The translations under genes and the position numbers were made by a program. 64,000 nt of DNA from Polyangium spumosum (GTDB lineage: Bacteria; Myxococcota_A; Polyangia; Polyangiales; Polyangiaceae). Shown here in pieces: positions 50,692-58,969 of this stretch. Numbering within the stretch: the stretch's first letter is position 1; the number at the start of each line of letters is the position of its first letter. Location: assembly GCF_009649845.1 (NCBI RefSeq), contig NZ_WJIE01000001.1:558001-622000 (forward strand), read 5' to 3'. The notes below the pieces were generated by a model that was given only the letters and a program-made list of their open reading frames with translations, was not told the DNA's origin and made no database searches.

Positions 50692-52086
50692 TCAGCGCGC
50701 CTTCCCCGTCTTCTGATTCGTTTGCCCGTCCGCCTCGCTCGCACCGGCGGCGCAGACACAGGTCAAGCACCCCCCGAACGTCACGACGACGAACCCCAGA
50801 ATGGCGATGAGCGCGATCGTCGAAGGGTGCATCTTGCCCTTGTTCGGATCCGTCGGCGCCATCCCCTGCGACATCTGCATCGATTGCGCGCCGTACGCCG
50901 TGCCATACGGTTGCTGGTGCTGCGTCGCCTGCAGGCCATACCCCGGCGGCGTCGCCCCCTGCGGGCCATATCCTTGCTGCTGCGGGTAACTGTATCCCTG
51001 CGGCGTCGCACCCTGCGCGCCATACCCCGGCGGCGTCGGCCCTTGCGCGCCATATCCCGCATGGGACGGCCCCACCGTCGGGCCCGTCGCGCTCCCCATC
51101 CCCGCGACCGTCGGAATGACGCTGCCGCTCTGCATGGCCGGGCGCGGCGCCTGCGCGCCCCCCGCCGATGGAAGCGAGACGCCCGTGATCCGGCCAATCC
51201 GCTCCGCCGACAGGTGCGCCCGCTGCGGCGCGAACGCGACGAGCGCCGCCGCGAGCTCGCCGACGCTCGCGAATCGACGCGCCGGATCCTTCTCGAGGCA
51301 ACGCAGGATCACCGCTTCGATCCCGGGCGGCGCGTCCGGGCGCAGCGCTCGCAACGGGTCCGGGGGGCTGCCGAGGATCGCGGCGTACACCTCCGGCGCC
51401 GTCGAGCCCTGGAATGCGAGCTTCCCGGTCAAGAGCTCCTGCAGGATGACCCCGAGCGCCCAGATGTCCGTGCGCGCGTCCACGTGTTTCGCCGAGCGGA
51501 GCTGCTCCGGCGCCATGTACCCGGGCGTGCCGAGCACGCTCTGGGTCTGCGTCATCTGCTGCGCCTCGGGCGACGAGCCGACGAGCGCCGCCTTCGAGAT
51601 GCCGAAATCGAGCACCTTCACGCAGGCCGAGCCGTCCGCCCGCCGCGTCAAATACAGGTTCGCTGGCTTGAGATCGCGGTGCACGATCCCCGCGACGTGC
51701 GCCTCCGCGAGCGCCTCGCACGCCTGCAGCAGATACTCGACCGCGTCCTCGATCGCGAGCGGGCCGCTTCGCTTGACGAGCTTCGAGAGGTCCGACCCCT
51801 CGAGATACTCCATCACCATGTACGGCTCGCCCGATTCGAGCGTGCCGACGTCGAGCACGCGCGCCACGTGCTCGCTCTGGATGCGGCTCGCGCTCCGCGC
51901 CTCGTTGGCGAACCGAGCGACGATCTCCTTGTGCCTCAGGGCCTCCGGATGCAGGAGCTTGATGGCCACGGTGCGGCCGAGGTGCAGGTGGTGCGCGGCG
52001 AGCACGACGCCCATACCGCCCTCCCCGAGCACCCGCTCGATGCGGAACTTTCCCGAGAGGACATCACCGGGGCTCGGCGTGCTCAT
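50692..52086 (-). CDS. Membrane Ser/Thr kinase with prion-like Gln/Gly/Tyr-rich linker
   Basis: This 464-residue kinase starts MSTPSPGDVLSGKFRIERVLG. The catalytic domain (about 13-280) has GEGGMGVV, VAIKLLH, HRDLKPANLY, DFGISK and GTPGYMAPEQ. A linker of about 110 residues is built from repeats of GYGAQGATPPGYG type, rich in Gln, Gly, Tyr and Pro. A C-terminal membrane helix follows (ALIAILGFVVVTFGGCLTCVC). No extracellular sensor domain follows, only about 20 residues. It converges on the VOC gene across a palindrome. Confidence 0.92.
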   Translation of the reverse strand: MSTPSPGDVLSGKFRIERVLGEGGMGVVLAAHHLHLGRTVAIKLLHPEALRHKEIVARFANEARSASRIQSEHVARVLDVGTLESGEPYMVMEYLEGSDLSKLVKRSGPLAIEDAVEYLLQACEALAEAHVAGIVHRDLKPANLYLTRRADGSACVKVLDFGISKAALVGSSPEAQQMTQTQSVLGTPGYMAPEQLRSAKHVDARTDIWALGVILQELLTGKLAFQGSTAPEVYAAILGSPPDPLRALRPDAPPGIEAVILRCLEKDPARRFASVGELAAALVAFAPQRAHLSAERIGRITGVSLPSAGGAQAPRPAMQSGSVIPTVAGMGSATGPTVGPSHAGYGAQGPTPPGYGAQGATPQGYSYPQQQGYGPQGATPPGYGLQATQHQQPYGTAYGAQSMQMSQGMAPTDPNKGKMHPSTIALIAILGFVVVTFGGCLTCVCAAGASEADGQTNQKTGKAR

Positions 52087-52223
52087 CGGGCCCGGGACCC
52101 GCGAAACGTGCGAACAATCGCGATCATCGGCGCGTATCCTTCCATGTACGACGCCCCGCGCCAAGCGTCTTCGTCCAGCTCGGCTCTTGTGCCGCGCCGA
52201 GGGGCCATGCGATCCTCGCTTCC

Positions 52224-53081
52224 ATGATCTTTCAACGGCCTCTTCCTCGACTTCTCTCGACGCTCCCCCTGCTCGCCGCGACGTTCGCCCTCGGGCTCGC
52301 CGCGTGTGGCGACGATACCGGCGGCACGCCGCCGCCGCCGCCGAAGTACACGCTCGACAACGTCTGCGCGCAAATCGCGCCGCAGCTCTGCGAGGTGCGC
52401 AAGTCGTGCTGCGAGAAGGGCGACGGCTACGACGAGGCCACGTGTATCGCGTACGAGATCGACGTCTGCGAGCAGAACGTGGCCGACGTCGAGATGGGCC
52501 TCATGACCTTCGACGGCGATAGCATCGACGCCTGCGCCGCCGCGCTCGTGCCTTACGCCGAGAAGTGTTTCCTGACGATCCCCGACTTCTACGCCGCGCC
52601 CGAGGACCTCGCCCCGTGCGCGAAGGTCTTCGCGGGCAAGCTGCCGGAGGGCTCGACCTGCGAGCGCGACGCGCAATGCGCCTCGTCGGTCGAGAAGCGC
52701 GAGATCGTCGCGTGTGACGACGCGACGAAGAAATGCTCGGCGACGCGGTTCTTGCCGCTCGACTCGACCTGCGCGGTCAGCGCCGACGCGAAGGAGCTCT
52801 GCGATCAGGGGCTCTACTGCGATTTCGATTTCCTGGCGATGAAGGGCCTGTGCAAGCCGGCGCTCGAGCTCGGCGAGGCGTGCACCCCGAGCCCGCTCGA
52901 TCTCTCGTGTGGCCTCGGCGCCTATTGCGACGCGACCACGATGGTCTGCACCGAGGCGAAGGTCGAGGGCTCGGCCTGCCAGAGCCCCCTCGAATGCCAG
53001 TCGTTGAAATGCGACATGATGGCCTGCGGGCCGATCGATCCGCTCTTCAAGGGCGAGCAATGCAAGGGCGCGACGCCCTGA
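52224..53081 (+). CDS. Cysteine-rich lipoprotein (dickkopf-like repeats)
   Basis: This 285-residue lipoprotein has the lipobox GLAACGDD and a Pro-rich spacer. The rest holds more than twenty cysteines in patterns such as QLCEVRKSCCEKG and GSTCERDAQCASS, with repeats of the type G-x-x-C-x-x-x-x-x-C. Similar proteins are frequent in Polyangiales and resemble dickkopf-type Cys-rich modules. Function is unknown; a disulfide-stabilised surface protein is likely. It ends where the convergent oxidoreductase gene ends. Confidence 0.82.
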   Translation: MIFQRPLPRLLSTLPLLAATFALGLAACGDDTGGTPPPPPKYTLDNVCAQIAPQLCEVRKSCCEKGDGYDEATCIAYEIDVCEQNVADVEMGLMTFDGDSIDACAAALVPYAEKCFLTIPDFYAAPEDLAPCAKVFAGKLPEGSTCERDAQCASSVEKREIVACDDATKKCSATRFLPLDSTCAVSADAKELCDQGLYCDFDFLAMKGLCKPALELGEACTPSPLDLSCGLGAYCDATTMVCTEAKVEGSACQSPLECQSLKCDMMACGPIDPLFKGEQCKGATP

Positions 53082-55238
53082 TCAGAGCGCCTCCACCGTC
53101 ACCGGCACCCCATTCAGAATCGCCGTCCCCGTGAGCGGCTCGACGTGCAGATCGTCCGTGATCGCATTCGCGTTCACGCCCGGCACGTTGCCCGCGACGC
53201 GCAGCGTATCGGCCGCCGCCGCGTGCCCGTGCCCGTGCGGCAGGCTCACGACGCCCGGCATCACGTCCTCGGTCACGGTCAAGCCCACGACGACCTCCCC
53301 CACGCGGCTCCGCACGCGCACGCGCGCCCCCGAGGAGAGCCCGAGCCTCTCGGCGTCCGTCGGATGCACGAGCAACGTCGAGCGATCCGGGCCCTTCACG
53401 AGCGAAGGCACGTTGTGCATCCAGGAGTTGTTGCTCCGCAAATGCCGCCGCCCGATGAGCACGAGGCCCGCCGCGCTCGCCTCGTCAAGGAATCGCTCGA
53501 GCCGCGGGACATCGGCGAGGATCGCGGGCGGCGCGAGGCGCACCTTTCCGGTCCTCGTGCGCACGCGCGCTCGGTGCATGGGCTGGAGCGGCCCGAGGTC
53601 GACGCCGTGTTCGGCTTTTTTCAATTTCTCGAGGTTGAGCCCCTTCGAGAACGGGAGGAATTTGTCGCCATGGGGGCCGACGCGGAGCAAAACGTCGAGC
53701 AGGCCGTCGGTCCCGAGCTGGTTCAGGAGCCCGACGAGCTTCTCGGCGACGGCGCCGAGTGGCCCCGGCGTGAGGCGCTTGCCGAGCAGGCGCGCCGCGA
53801 GGCCAACGAGGATCTCCGCGTCCTCTTTCGTGTCGGGCGGGGGCTCGATCACGGGCGCCGACCATTTCGTGGTGTTACGGACCGCGAGGGAGTGGAAGAG
53901 CAGATCGTAATGGCTACGCTCGAGCGCATACCGCGGCGGCAGGACGAGGTGGGCGTTCCGGGTCGTCTCGTTCAGGTAGATGTCGACCGAGACCATGAAA
54001 TCGAGCTTGGACAGGGCCTTTGCGATGCGCTCCCCATTCGGGACGGAGAGGACGGGGTTGCCCGCGACGGTGACGAGCCCGCGGAGCTGCCCCGGGCCGG
54101 GCGTCTCCATTTCCTCGGCCATGGTCGTGGCGGGCAGGTTGCCGCCGACCTCGGGCAATCCCCGGACCCGCGAGCGGAAGCGGCCGTGGCCGCCCATGCC
54201 GAGGATCCGCGCGACACGCACGACGTCCACGGCGGGGGTCGTGAACATGGCGCCGCCGGGGCGATCGAAATGGCCCGTGACGACATTGAGGGCGTCGACG
54301 AGGAAGCTGCCGAGCGGGCCGAAGGCGCTCGTGGAGACGCCCATGCGGCCATACGCGACGGCGCGCGGGGCGCGGGCGAACTCGCGGGCGATGCGGCGCA
54401 CGACGTCGGCGGGCACGCCCGTGGGGCCGGCGATCCGCTCCGGGGAGAAACGCGCGGCCACGGCGCGGAGCTCGGAGAGGCCGTCGGCGATGTCCGCAAT
54501 GGCGCGTGGGTCGTGGAGGTTCTCCTCGAAGATGACGTGGAGCATCCCGAGGATCAGGGCCGCGTCGGCGCCGGGGCGAATGAAATGGTGCTCGTCGGCG
54601 TACGCGACGGTCTCGGTCTTGCGGGGGTCGAAGAGGATGAACTTCCCGCCACGCTCGCGGACGCCGGCGAGCCTGCCGCGCACGTCGCCGAGGCTCATGA
54701 TGCTGCCGTTCGAGGCCGCGGGGTTCGCGCCGAAGACGAGGAAATACTCGGTGTGGTCGATGTCGGGGATGGTCAGGCTCGTGGCGTCGCCGTACATCTC
54801 GAGGGCGGCATAAATGCGCGGGTTGGCGTCCTGGGAGTTACTGTCGAATCGGCTCTTCGTGCCGAGCGCCATTCCGAGGAGGTTCGCGCCGAGGATGGCG
54901 CCGTGCCCGTGCGCGGCGGGGTTGCCGAGGTACATACCGACGGAATCGGGGCCGTGCTCGCGCTGGAGGGCGGCGAGGCGCTCGGCGGCCTCGGAGAGGG
55001 CCTCGTCCCAGCTCATGCGCGCAAATCCGGAATGGGTGCGGCGCATGGGGAAGCGGAGGCGATCCGGATCCTCCTGGAGCTCGCGCATGGCCGGGCCCTT
55101 GGGGCAGATATGGCCACGCGAGAAGACGTCGTCCCGATCGCCACGAATGTCGACGACGCGGTTGTCCTCCACGGTGACGCGCAGGCCGCACATGGCTTCG
55201 CAGAGGTTGCAGGTGCGGAAATGGACGGTGCCCGCCAT
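53082..55238 (-). CDS. Molybdopterin oxidoreductase with N-terminal Fe-S site
   Basis: This 718-residue DMSO-reductase-family enzyme has a 4Fe-4S site C10-x2-C13-x3-C17-x27-C45 (CNLCEAMCGL, HICPKG), a bis-MGD-binding middle (FVFGANPAASNG, TTGHFDRPGGAM-like VVTGHFDRPGG) and a C-terminal molydopterin-dinucleotide-binding domain. The region where other members place the Mo-ligating Cys/Sec reads SNSQDANPRI, without cysteine. The start ATG 55238 has AAGGAG upstream. No Tat signal or partner subunit is visible, so it appears cytoplasmic. Confidence 0.9.
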   Translation of the reverse strand: MAGTVHFRTCNLCEAMCGLRVTVEDNRVVDIRGDRDDVFSRGHICPKGPAMRELQEDPDRLRFPMRRTHSGFARMSWDEALSEAAERLAALQREHGPDSVGMYLGNPAAHGHGAILGANLLGMALGTKSRFDSNSQDANPRIYAALEMYGDATSLTIPDIDHTEYFLVFGANPAASNGSIMSLGDVRGRLAGVRERGGKFILFDPRKTETVAYADEHHFIRPGADAALILGMLHVIFEENLHDPRAIADIADGLSELRAVAARFSPERIAGPTGVPADVVRRIAREFARAPRAVAYGRMGVSTSAFGPLGSFLVDALNVVTGHFDRPGGAMFTTPAVDVVRVARILGMGGHGRFRSRVRGLPEVGGNLPATTMAEEMETPGPGQLRGLVTVAGNPVLSVPNGERIAKALSKLDFMVSVDIYLNETTRNAHLVLPPRYALERSHYDLLFHSLAVRNTTKWSAPVIEPPPDTKEDAEILVGLAARLLGKRLTPGPLGAVAEKLVGLLNQLGTDGLLDVLLRVGPHGDKFLPFSKGLNLEKLKKAEHGVDLGPLQPMHRARVRTRTGKVRLAPPAILADVPRLERFLDEASAAGLVLIGRRHLRSNNSWMHNVPSLVKGPDRSTLLVHPTDAERLGLSSGARVRVRSRVGEVVVGLTVTEDVMPGVVSLPHGHGHAAAADTLRVAGNVPGVNANAITDDLHVEPLTGTAILNGVPVTVEAL

Positions 55239-55302
55239 GGTGCTCTCCTTGGCCCGGACGCGGACCGGGTGGAGAGGCATCCTACCAAAAAAGGCTGGAA
55301 AG

Positions 55303-55689
55303 GGTGCGACGAGAGGTCCGAACGGCCCGGAGGTCCCTTGCAGGGGGTGCGAAGAGAGGTCGCCGCGTCCCGGGAGGCCTTTGCAGGCGGTGCGCCGAGG
55401 GCTCGGCGCATGCCGAGGGCCCTTTGCAGGCGGTGCGCACGGGCTTCCGGATGTCCCGGGAGCCCCTCACACGCGGTGCAAGCGGAGATCCGGACGTCCG
55501 GGAGGGGTCATGCAGCGGGTGCGGACGGGGATCCGGACGTCCGGGAGGGGACATGCAGCGGGTGCGAGCCGAGATCCGGACGTCCGGGAGGGGTCATGCA
55601 GCGGGTGCGAGCCGAGATCCGGACGTCCGGGAGGGGACATGCAGCGGGTGCGAAGACGTATCGGCGCGTCCGGACCCCTTCACGCACGC
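55303..55689. repeat. Tandem array B: nine units of exactly 43 bp
   Basis: GGTGCG (GGTGCA once) recurs at 55303, 55346, 55389, 55432, 55475, 55518, 55561, 55604 and 55647, always 43 bp apart. Units 5-8 are almost identical and carry the palindrome CCGGACGTCCGG; unit 3 instead has CTCGGC-GCAT-GCCGAG, a different sequence with the same symmetry. Units 1-4 are diverged. The last unit runs 10 bp into the end of the transketolase gene. The array fills the gap before the oxidoreductase gene on the same strand. 43 is not divisible by three and spacers do not vary freely, so it is non-coding and not CRISPR. Confidence 0.93.
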
Positions 55690-57680
55690 CGCATCACCCG
55701 GATCTTCCCCGCCACCACGTCCGCCGTGAACCCGAACGCCTTGGCCAGGTCCTTGTCCGGAGCCGAAGCGCCGAAGTCGTCGCGGCCGATCACCAGCCCG
55801 CGCTCGCCGACCAGCGCGCGCCACGGCGCCGTCACGCCCGCCTCGATCACCACGCGTGGCGTGCCCGGAGGCAGGACCTCCTCGCGGTAGGCCTGATCCT
55901 GCCGCTGGAACTGCTCCAGGCAGGGCATCGAGACGACGCGCACGCGGTCGCCCTCCGCCTCCAGGATCTTCTTCGCCTCCATCGCCAGCCCCACCTCCGA
56001 GCCCGTCGCGATGATCACCACCGCGGGCGGGTTCGTCGTCGAATCCGCGAGGACGTAACCACCCCGCAGCATCACCTTCGGGTCGAAGCCCTCGGGGCGC
56101 GGGAGCTCGGGCACCTTCTGGCGCGTGAGCGCGAGCGCGGTCGGGCCCGAGCGGCGGAGGAGCGCGTGCGCCCAGGCCGCCGCGCATTCGAGGCTGTCCG
56201 CAGGGCGGACGACGTCGACGTTCGGGATGAGGCGGAGCGACCAGAGGTGCTCGATGGGCTGGTGCGTGGGGCCGTCCTCGCCGAGGAAGACGCTATCATG
56301 CGTGAAGACGAAGACGCTGTGCAGCTCCGAGAGGGCCGCCATGCGGATCGCCGGGCGCATGTAGTCCGCGAAGACGAGGAAGGTCGAGCCAAACGGGATG
56401 AAGCCACCCGCGAGCGCGAGGCCGTTGACGAAGGCGCCCATCGCATGCTCGCGGACGCCGAAGTGGATGTTGCGGCCGTCGAAGGCGCCCTTCTGGATGG
56501 CCGGGGAGCCCTCGATGTAGGTCTTCGTGGACGGGTTGAGGTCGGCCGATCCGCCGACGAGCGAGGGCACGAGGGCCGCGGCGCGTTGCTCGATGACGCC
56601 GGCATGCTGGCGCGTGGCGGCGTCCTTGCGAGGCGCAGCCTTGACGAGCTCGTCGAAGAGGTTCTCGGGGACGTCACGCGCGACGAGGCGGCGGTAGAGC
56701 GCGGCGGCCTCGGCGTCCTTCTGCTCGAGGTCGCGCATGGCCTGCTTCCAGGTCTCGTGCGCCTTCTGGCCCTCGGCTTGGCGCGTCGTGAAGATCGCGC
56801 GGACGTCGTCCGGGACGAGGAAGGTGGGCTCGGTGGGCCAGCCGATGGCCTTCTTGGTCGCCTCGACCTCCTTGGCGCCGAGCGGCTCGCCGTGCGCCTT
56901 GGCGCTGTTCGCCTTGCCAGGCGAGCCGTAGCCGATGGTCGTACGCGCGACGATGAGCGAGGGTCGCCGAGGCTCGGCGACGGCCGCGTCGAGCGCGGCG
57001 CGGATCTGCGCGTGGTCGTGGCCGTCGATGCTCTGCACGAACCAGCCGTAGGACTCGTACCGCTTGCCCACGTCCTCGCTGAAGGCGAGGTCGGTCTTGC
57101 CGTCGATGGTGATGCGGTTGTCGTCGTAGAAAAAGACGAGGTTCGAGAGGCCGAGGTGGCCCGCGAGGCTCGAGGCCTCGGCCGAGACGCCCTCCATGAG
57201 GTCGCCGTCGGAGGCGATGCCGAAGACACGCGCCGTGGCGACGTCACCCTTCCCGGCGAAACGCGCCTCCATCATCTTCAGCGCGGCGGCCATGCCGACG
57301 GCGGTGGAGATGCCCTGGCCGAGCGGGCCCGTCGTGACCTCGACCCCGGGCGTCAGGTGCACCTCGGGGTGGCCCGGCGTGCGCGAGCCGAGCTGGCGGA
57401 AGCGCTTGAGCTCGTCGAGGGAGAGGTCGTACCCCGCGAGGTGGAGCAGGCTGTAGAGCAGCATCGAGGCGTGGCCCGCGGAGAGGACGAAGCGGTCGCG
57501 ATCCGGCCAGCTCGGGTCCTTCGGGTCGTAACGCAGGTGCCGCGTGAAGATCTCGAACGTGATCGAGGCGAGGCCCATCGGCGCGCCCGGGTGGCCGGAG
57601 TTCGCCTTCTCGACGGCGTCGACCGCGAGCATCTGGATCGTGTGGACGGCCCTCTTCACTGTCGACTCGTCGATGTGCAT
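55680..57680 (-). CDS. tkt: Transketolase
   Basis: This TPP enzyme of the pentose-phosphate pathway moves two-carbon units between sugars. The 666-residue protein has the N-terminal [12 protein letters not shown], the TPP motif GDGDLMEG...NN-type region (SDGDLMEGV ... DDNRITIDG), the central GLALAGG and [12 protein letters not shown] catalytic segment, and the C-terminal domain. ATG 57680 has GGAGG upstream. Its stop lies within the last unit of array B, so its 3' untranslated RNA would carry the repeats. Confidence 0.95.
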   Translation of the reverse strand: MHIDESTVKRAVHTIQMLAVDAVEKANSGHPGAPMGLASITFEIFTRHLRYDPKDPSWPDRDRFVLSAGHASMLLYSLLHLAGYDLSLDELKRFRQLGSRTPGHPEVHLTPGVEVTTGPLGQGISTAVGMAAALKMMEARFAGKGDVATARVFGIASDGDLMEGVSAEASSLAGHLGLSNLVFFYDDNRITIDGKTDLAFSEDVGKRYESYGWFVQSIDGHDHAQIRAALDAAVAEPRRPSLIVARTTIGYGSPGKANSAKAHGEPLGAKEVEATKKAIGWPTEPTFLVPDDVRAIFTTRQAEGQKAHETWKQAMRDLEQKDAEAAALYRRLVARDVPENLFDELVKAAPRKDAATRQHAGVIEQRAAALVPSLVGGSADLNPSTKTYIEGSPAIQKGAFDGRNIHFGVREHAMGAFVNGLALAGGFIPFGSTFLVFADYMRPAIRMAALSELHSVFVFTHDSVFLGEDGPTHQPIEHLWSLRLIPNVDVVRPADSLECAAAWAHALLRRSGPTALALTRQKVPELPRPEGFDPKVMLRGGYVLADSTTNPPAVVIIATGSEVGLAMEAKKILEAEGDRVRVVSMPCLEQFQRQDQAYREEVLPPGTPRVVIEAGVTAPWRALVGERGLVIGRDDFGASAPDKDLAKAFGFTADVVAGKIRVMRRA

Positions 57681-57730
57681 CACATCCTCCGCGCGCGTCT
57701 CTAGGCGAGATCGGGCCTGAAGGAAAGCGG

Positions 57731-57824
57731 GCCTCACCCCCATCCCCTCTCCACTCCGTGGAGAGGGGGGTAAGAACGGAATTCTTCTCCCCTCTCCCGG
57801 AGGGAGAGGGGTTGGGGGTGAGGC
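57731..57824. repeat. Complex REP-like palindrome
   Basis: Two strong hairpins lie inside a larger inverted repeat. GCCTCACCCCCA (57731-57742) pairs with TGGGGGTGAGGC (57813-57824). Inside are CCCCTCTCCAC/GTGGAGAGGGG (57744-57768, TCC loop) and CCCCTCTCCC/GGGAGAGGGG (57789-57811, GGA loop). Palindromes of this wording are widespread as repetitive extragenic elements. It lies upstream of tkt and downstream of the GATase gene. Confidence 0.8.
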
Positions 57825-57867
57825 GATTCAGCTAGGCAGGTGGGGGTGAGGCGATTCAGCTAGGCAG
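57813..57867. repeat. Direct 27-bp duplication at a stop codon
   Basis: A 27-bp sequence beginning TGGGGGTGAGGCGATTCAGC occurs at 57813-57839 and again at 57841-57867. The second copy includes the last codons and stop of the GATase gene. The first copy forms the right arm of the neighbouring palindrome, so the element's insertion seems to have duplicated its target. Confidence 0.8.
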
Positions 57868-58807
57868 AAGCAGCCTGAGCGGGCCTGTCCTGGATCGGCG
57901 GCGACGCGAAGATGTCGGCCTGGCCTTCGCTCGGCGGAGGTAGCTCCTCGTAGCCGCGGCACGGCGCGAGCATGTTGAAGCGCCGGGACATCCAGCCTGG
58001 GATCACGAGGGCATACGTGCGGGCGAGGCGGCGCGGGTCGTCGAGCGTGCGCAGCATCGCCTGGTAGGTGACCTCGCCGTACGCCGCCTTGAACGCGGCC
58101 GCTTGCTCGGGGCGAGAGACCCAGTTCATGACACCAGGACGATCGGCCTCGGGGTGGAACTGGACCGCCTCGACGCCCGCCGTGACGTCGACGCCGAGGA
58201 TGGCACGGCCCTTCGACATGCCGTCGCGGCTCTCACGCGCGAGTAACGAGCCGCCGAGGGACTCGAGCAAGCGCTCGTCGAGGTCGACAGCCTCCCAGCT
58301 CCGATGCTCGAACGCGAAGAGGCGATCGCCGAAGGGGCGCAGCAGCGGATGCGCCTGGCCCTCCGGCGTCGTGTAGATGGGCATGACGCCGAACTTGCGC
58401 TCGGTCCGCGGGACGACCGCGGCGATGCGGAAATGGCGCACGACCATCTCGAACGAGTAACAGATGGCGAAGAGCGCGCTCTGGTCCTCGCCGCCGCGGA
58501 TCGCCGAGTCGACCACGTGGTCCAGGAAGCCCGAATAATCCGTGACCCACGGCATGCCGTCGCCGTCGTAGGGCGAGCCCGGTCCGCCGGTCGAGATGTA
58601 CATGTCGTAGTCGCGCGGGACAGGGTTCTGCGTGTCGCGCGGCGAGACCTCGCCGAGCACGCACTCGAGGCCCGGGTTGTGCCGGCGCACGCGCTCGAAG
58701 AAGGTCTGCACGATGCCACGCAAGCAGCGCATCGCCTGGTTGACATGACCGTTGTTCATGTCGACCAGGCAGATGCGCAACGGGAGAAGTCGAGGCTCTC
58801 CGCTCAC
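57860..58807 (-). CDS. Class I glutamine amidotransferase-like protein
   Basis: This 315-residue protein has the TGGPGSPYDG oxyanion-side loop, the nucleophile cysteine in FAICYSFEMV and the catalytic His-Glu in VQFHPEADRPG. The usual GxCxGxQ elbow is altered to A-I-C-Y-S-F-E, so substrate use may differ from GMP synthase or CarA. No synthetase partner is adjacent. The start is probably GTG 58807 or 58813, behind GAGGAGG. The last residues fall in a short duplicated DNA segment. Confidence 0.8.
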   Translation of the reverse strand: MSGEPRLLPLRICLVDMNNGHVNQAMRCLRGIVQTFFERVRRHNPGLECVLGEVSPRDTQNPVPRDYDMYISTGGPGSPYDGDGMPWVTDYSGFLDHVVDSAIRGGEDQSALFAICYSFEMVVRHFRIAAVVPRTERKFGVMPIYTTPEGQAHPLLRPFGDRLFAFEHRSWEAVDLDERLLESLGGSLLARESRDGMSKGRAILGVDVTAGVEAVQFHPEADRPGVMNWVSRPEQAAAFKAAYGEVTYQAMLRTLDDPRRLARTYALVIPGWMSRRFNMLAPCRGYEELPPPSEGQADIFASPPIQDRPAQAASA

Positions 58808-58969
58808 GAGCACGGCCCTCCTCGGTCTCGAGCGCGACGGCGATGGCAGGGGAGGTCTGCCAGAGCAGCGATTGCAAAACGACTCATCACTCGCGTGACC
58901 TCTGCGTGTACCCCCTGCAACGCGACTGTCGTAGCACGAAGACATACCGCAGAAAAGACAGCATTTCTG

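Noticed and set aside
55282-55554. Small basic protein encoded in the 43-bp array on the minus strand
   Set aside because: A 43-bp period changes frame every unit and the product is an Arg/Pro shadow of the repeat.
53145-57704. 1,519-codon frame antisense to the molybdoenzyme and transketolase genes
   Set aside because: It runs through two conserved genes and a tandem repeat and has shadow composition with no motif.
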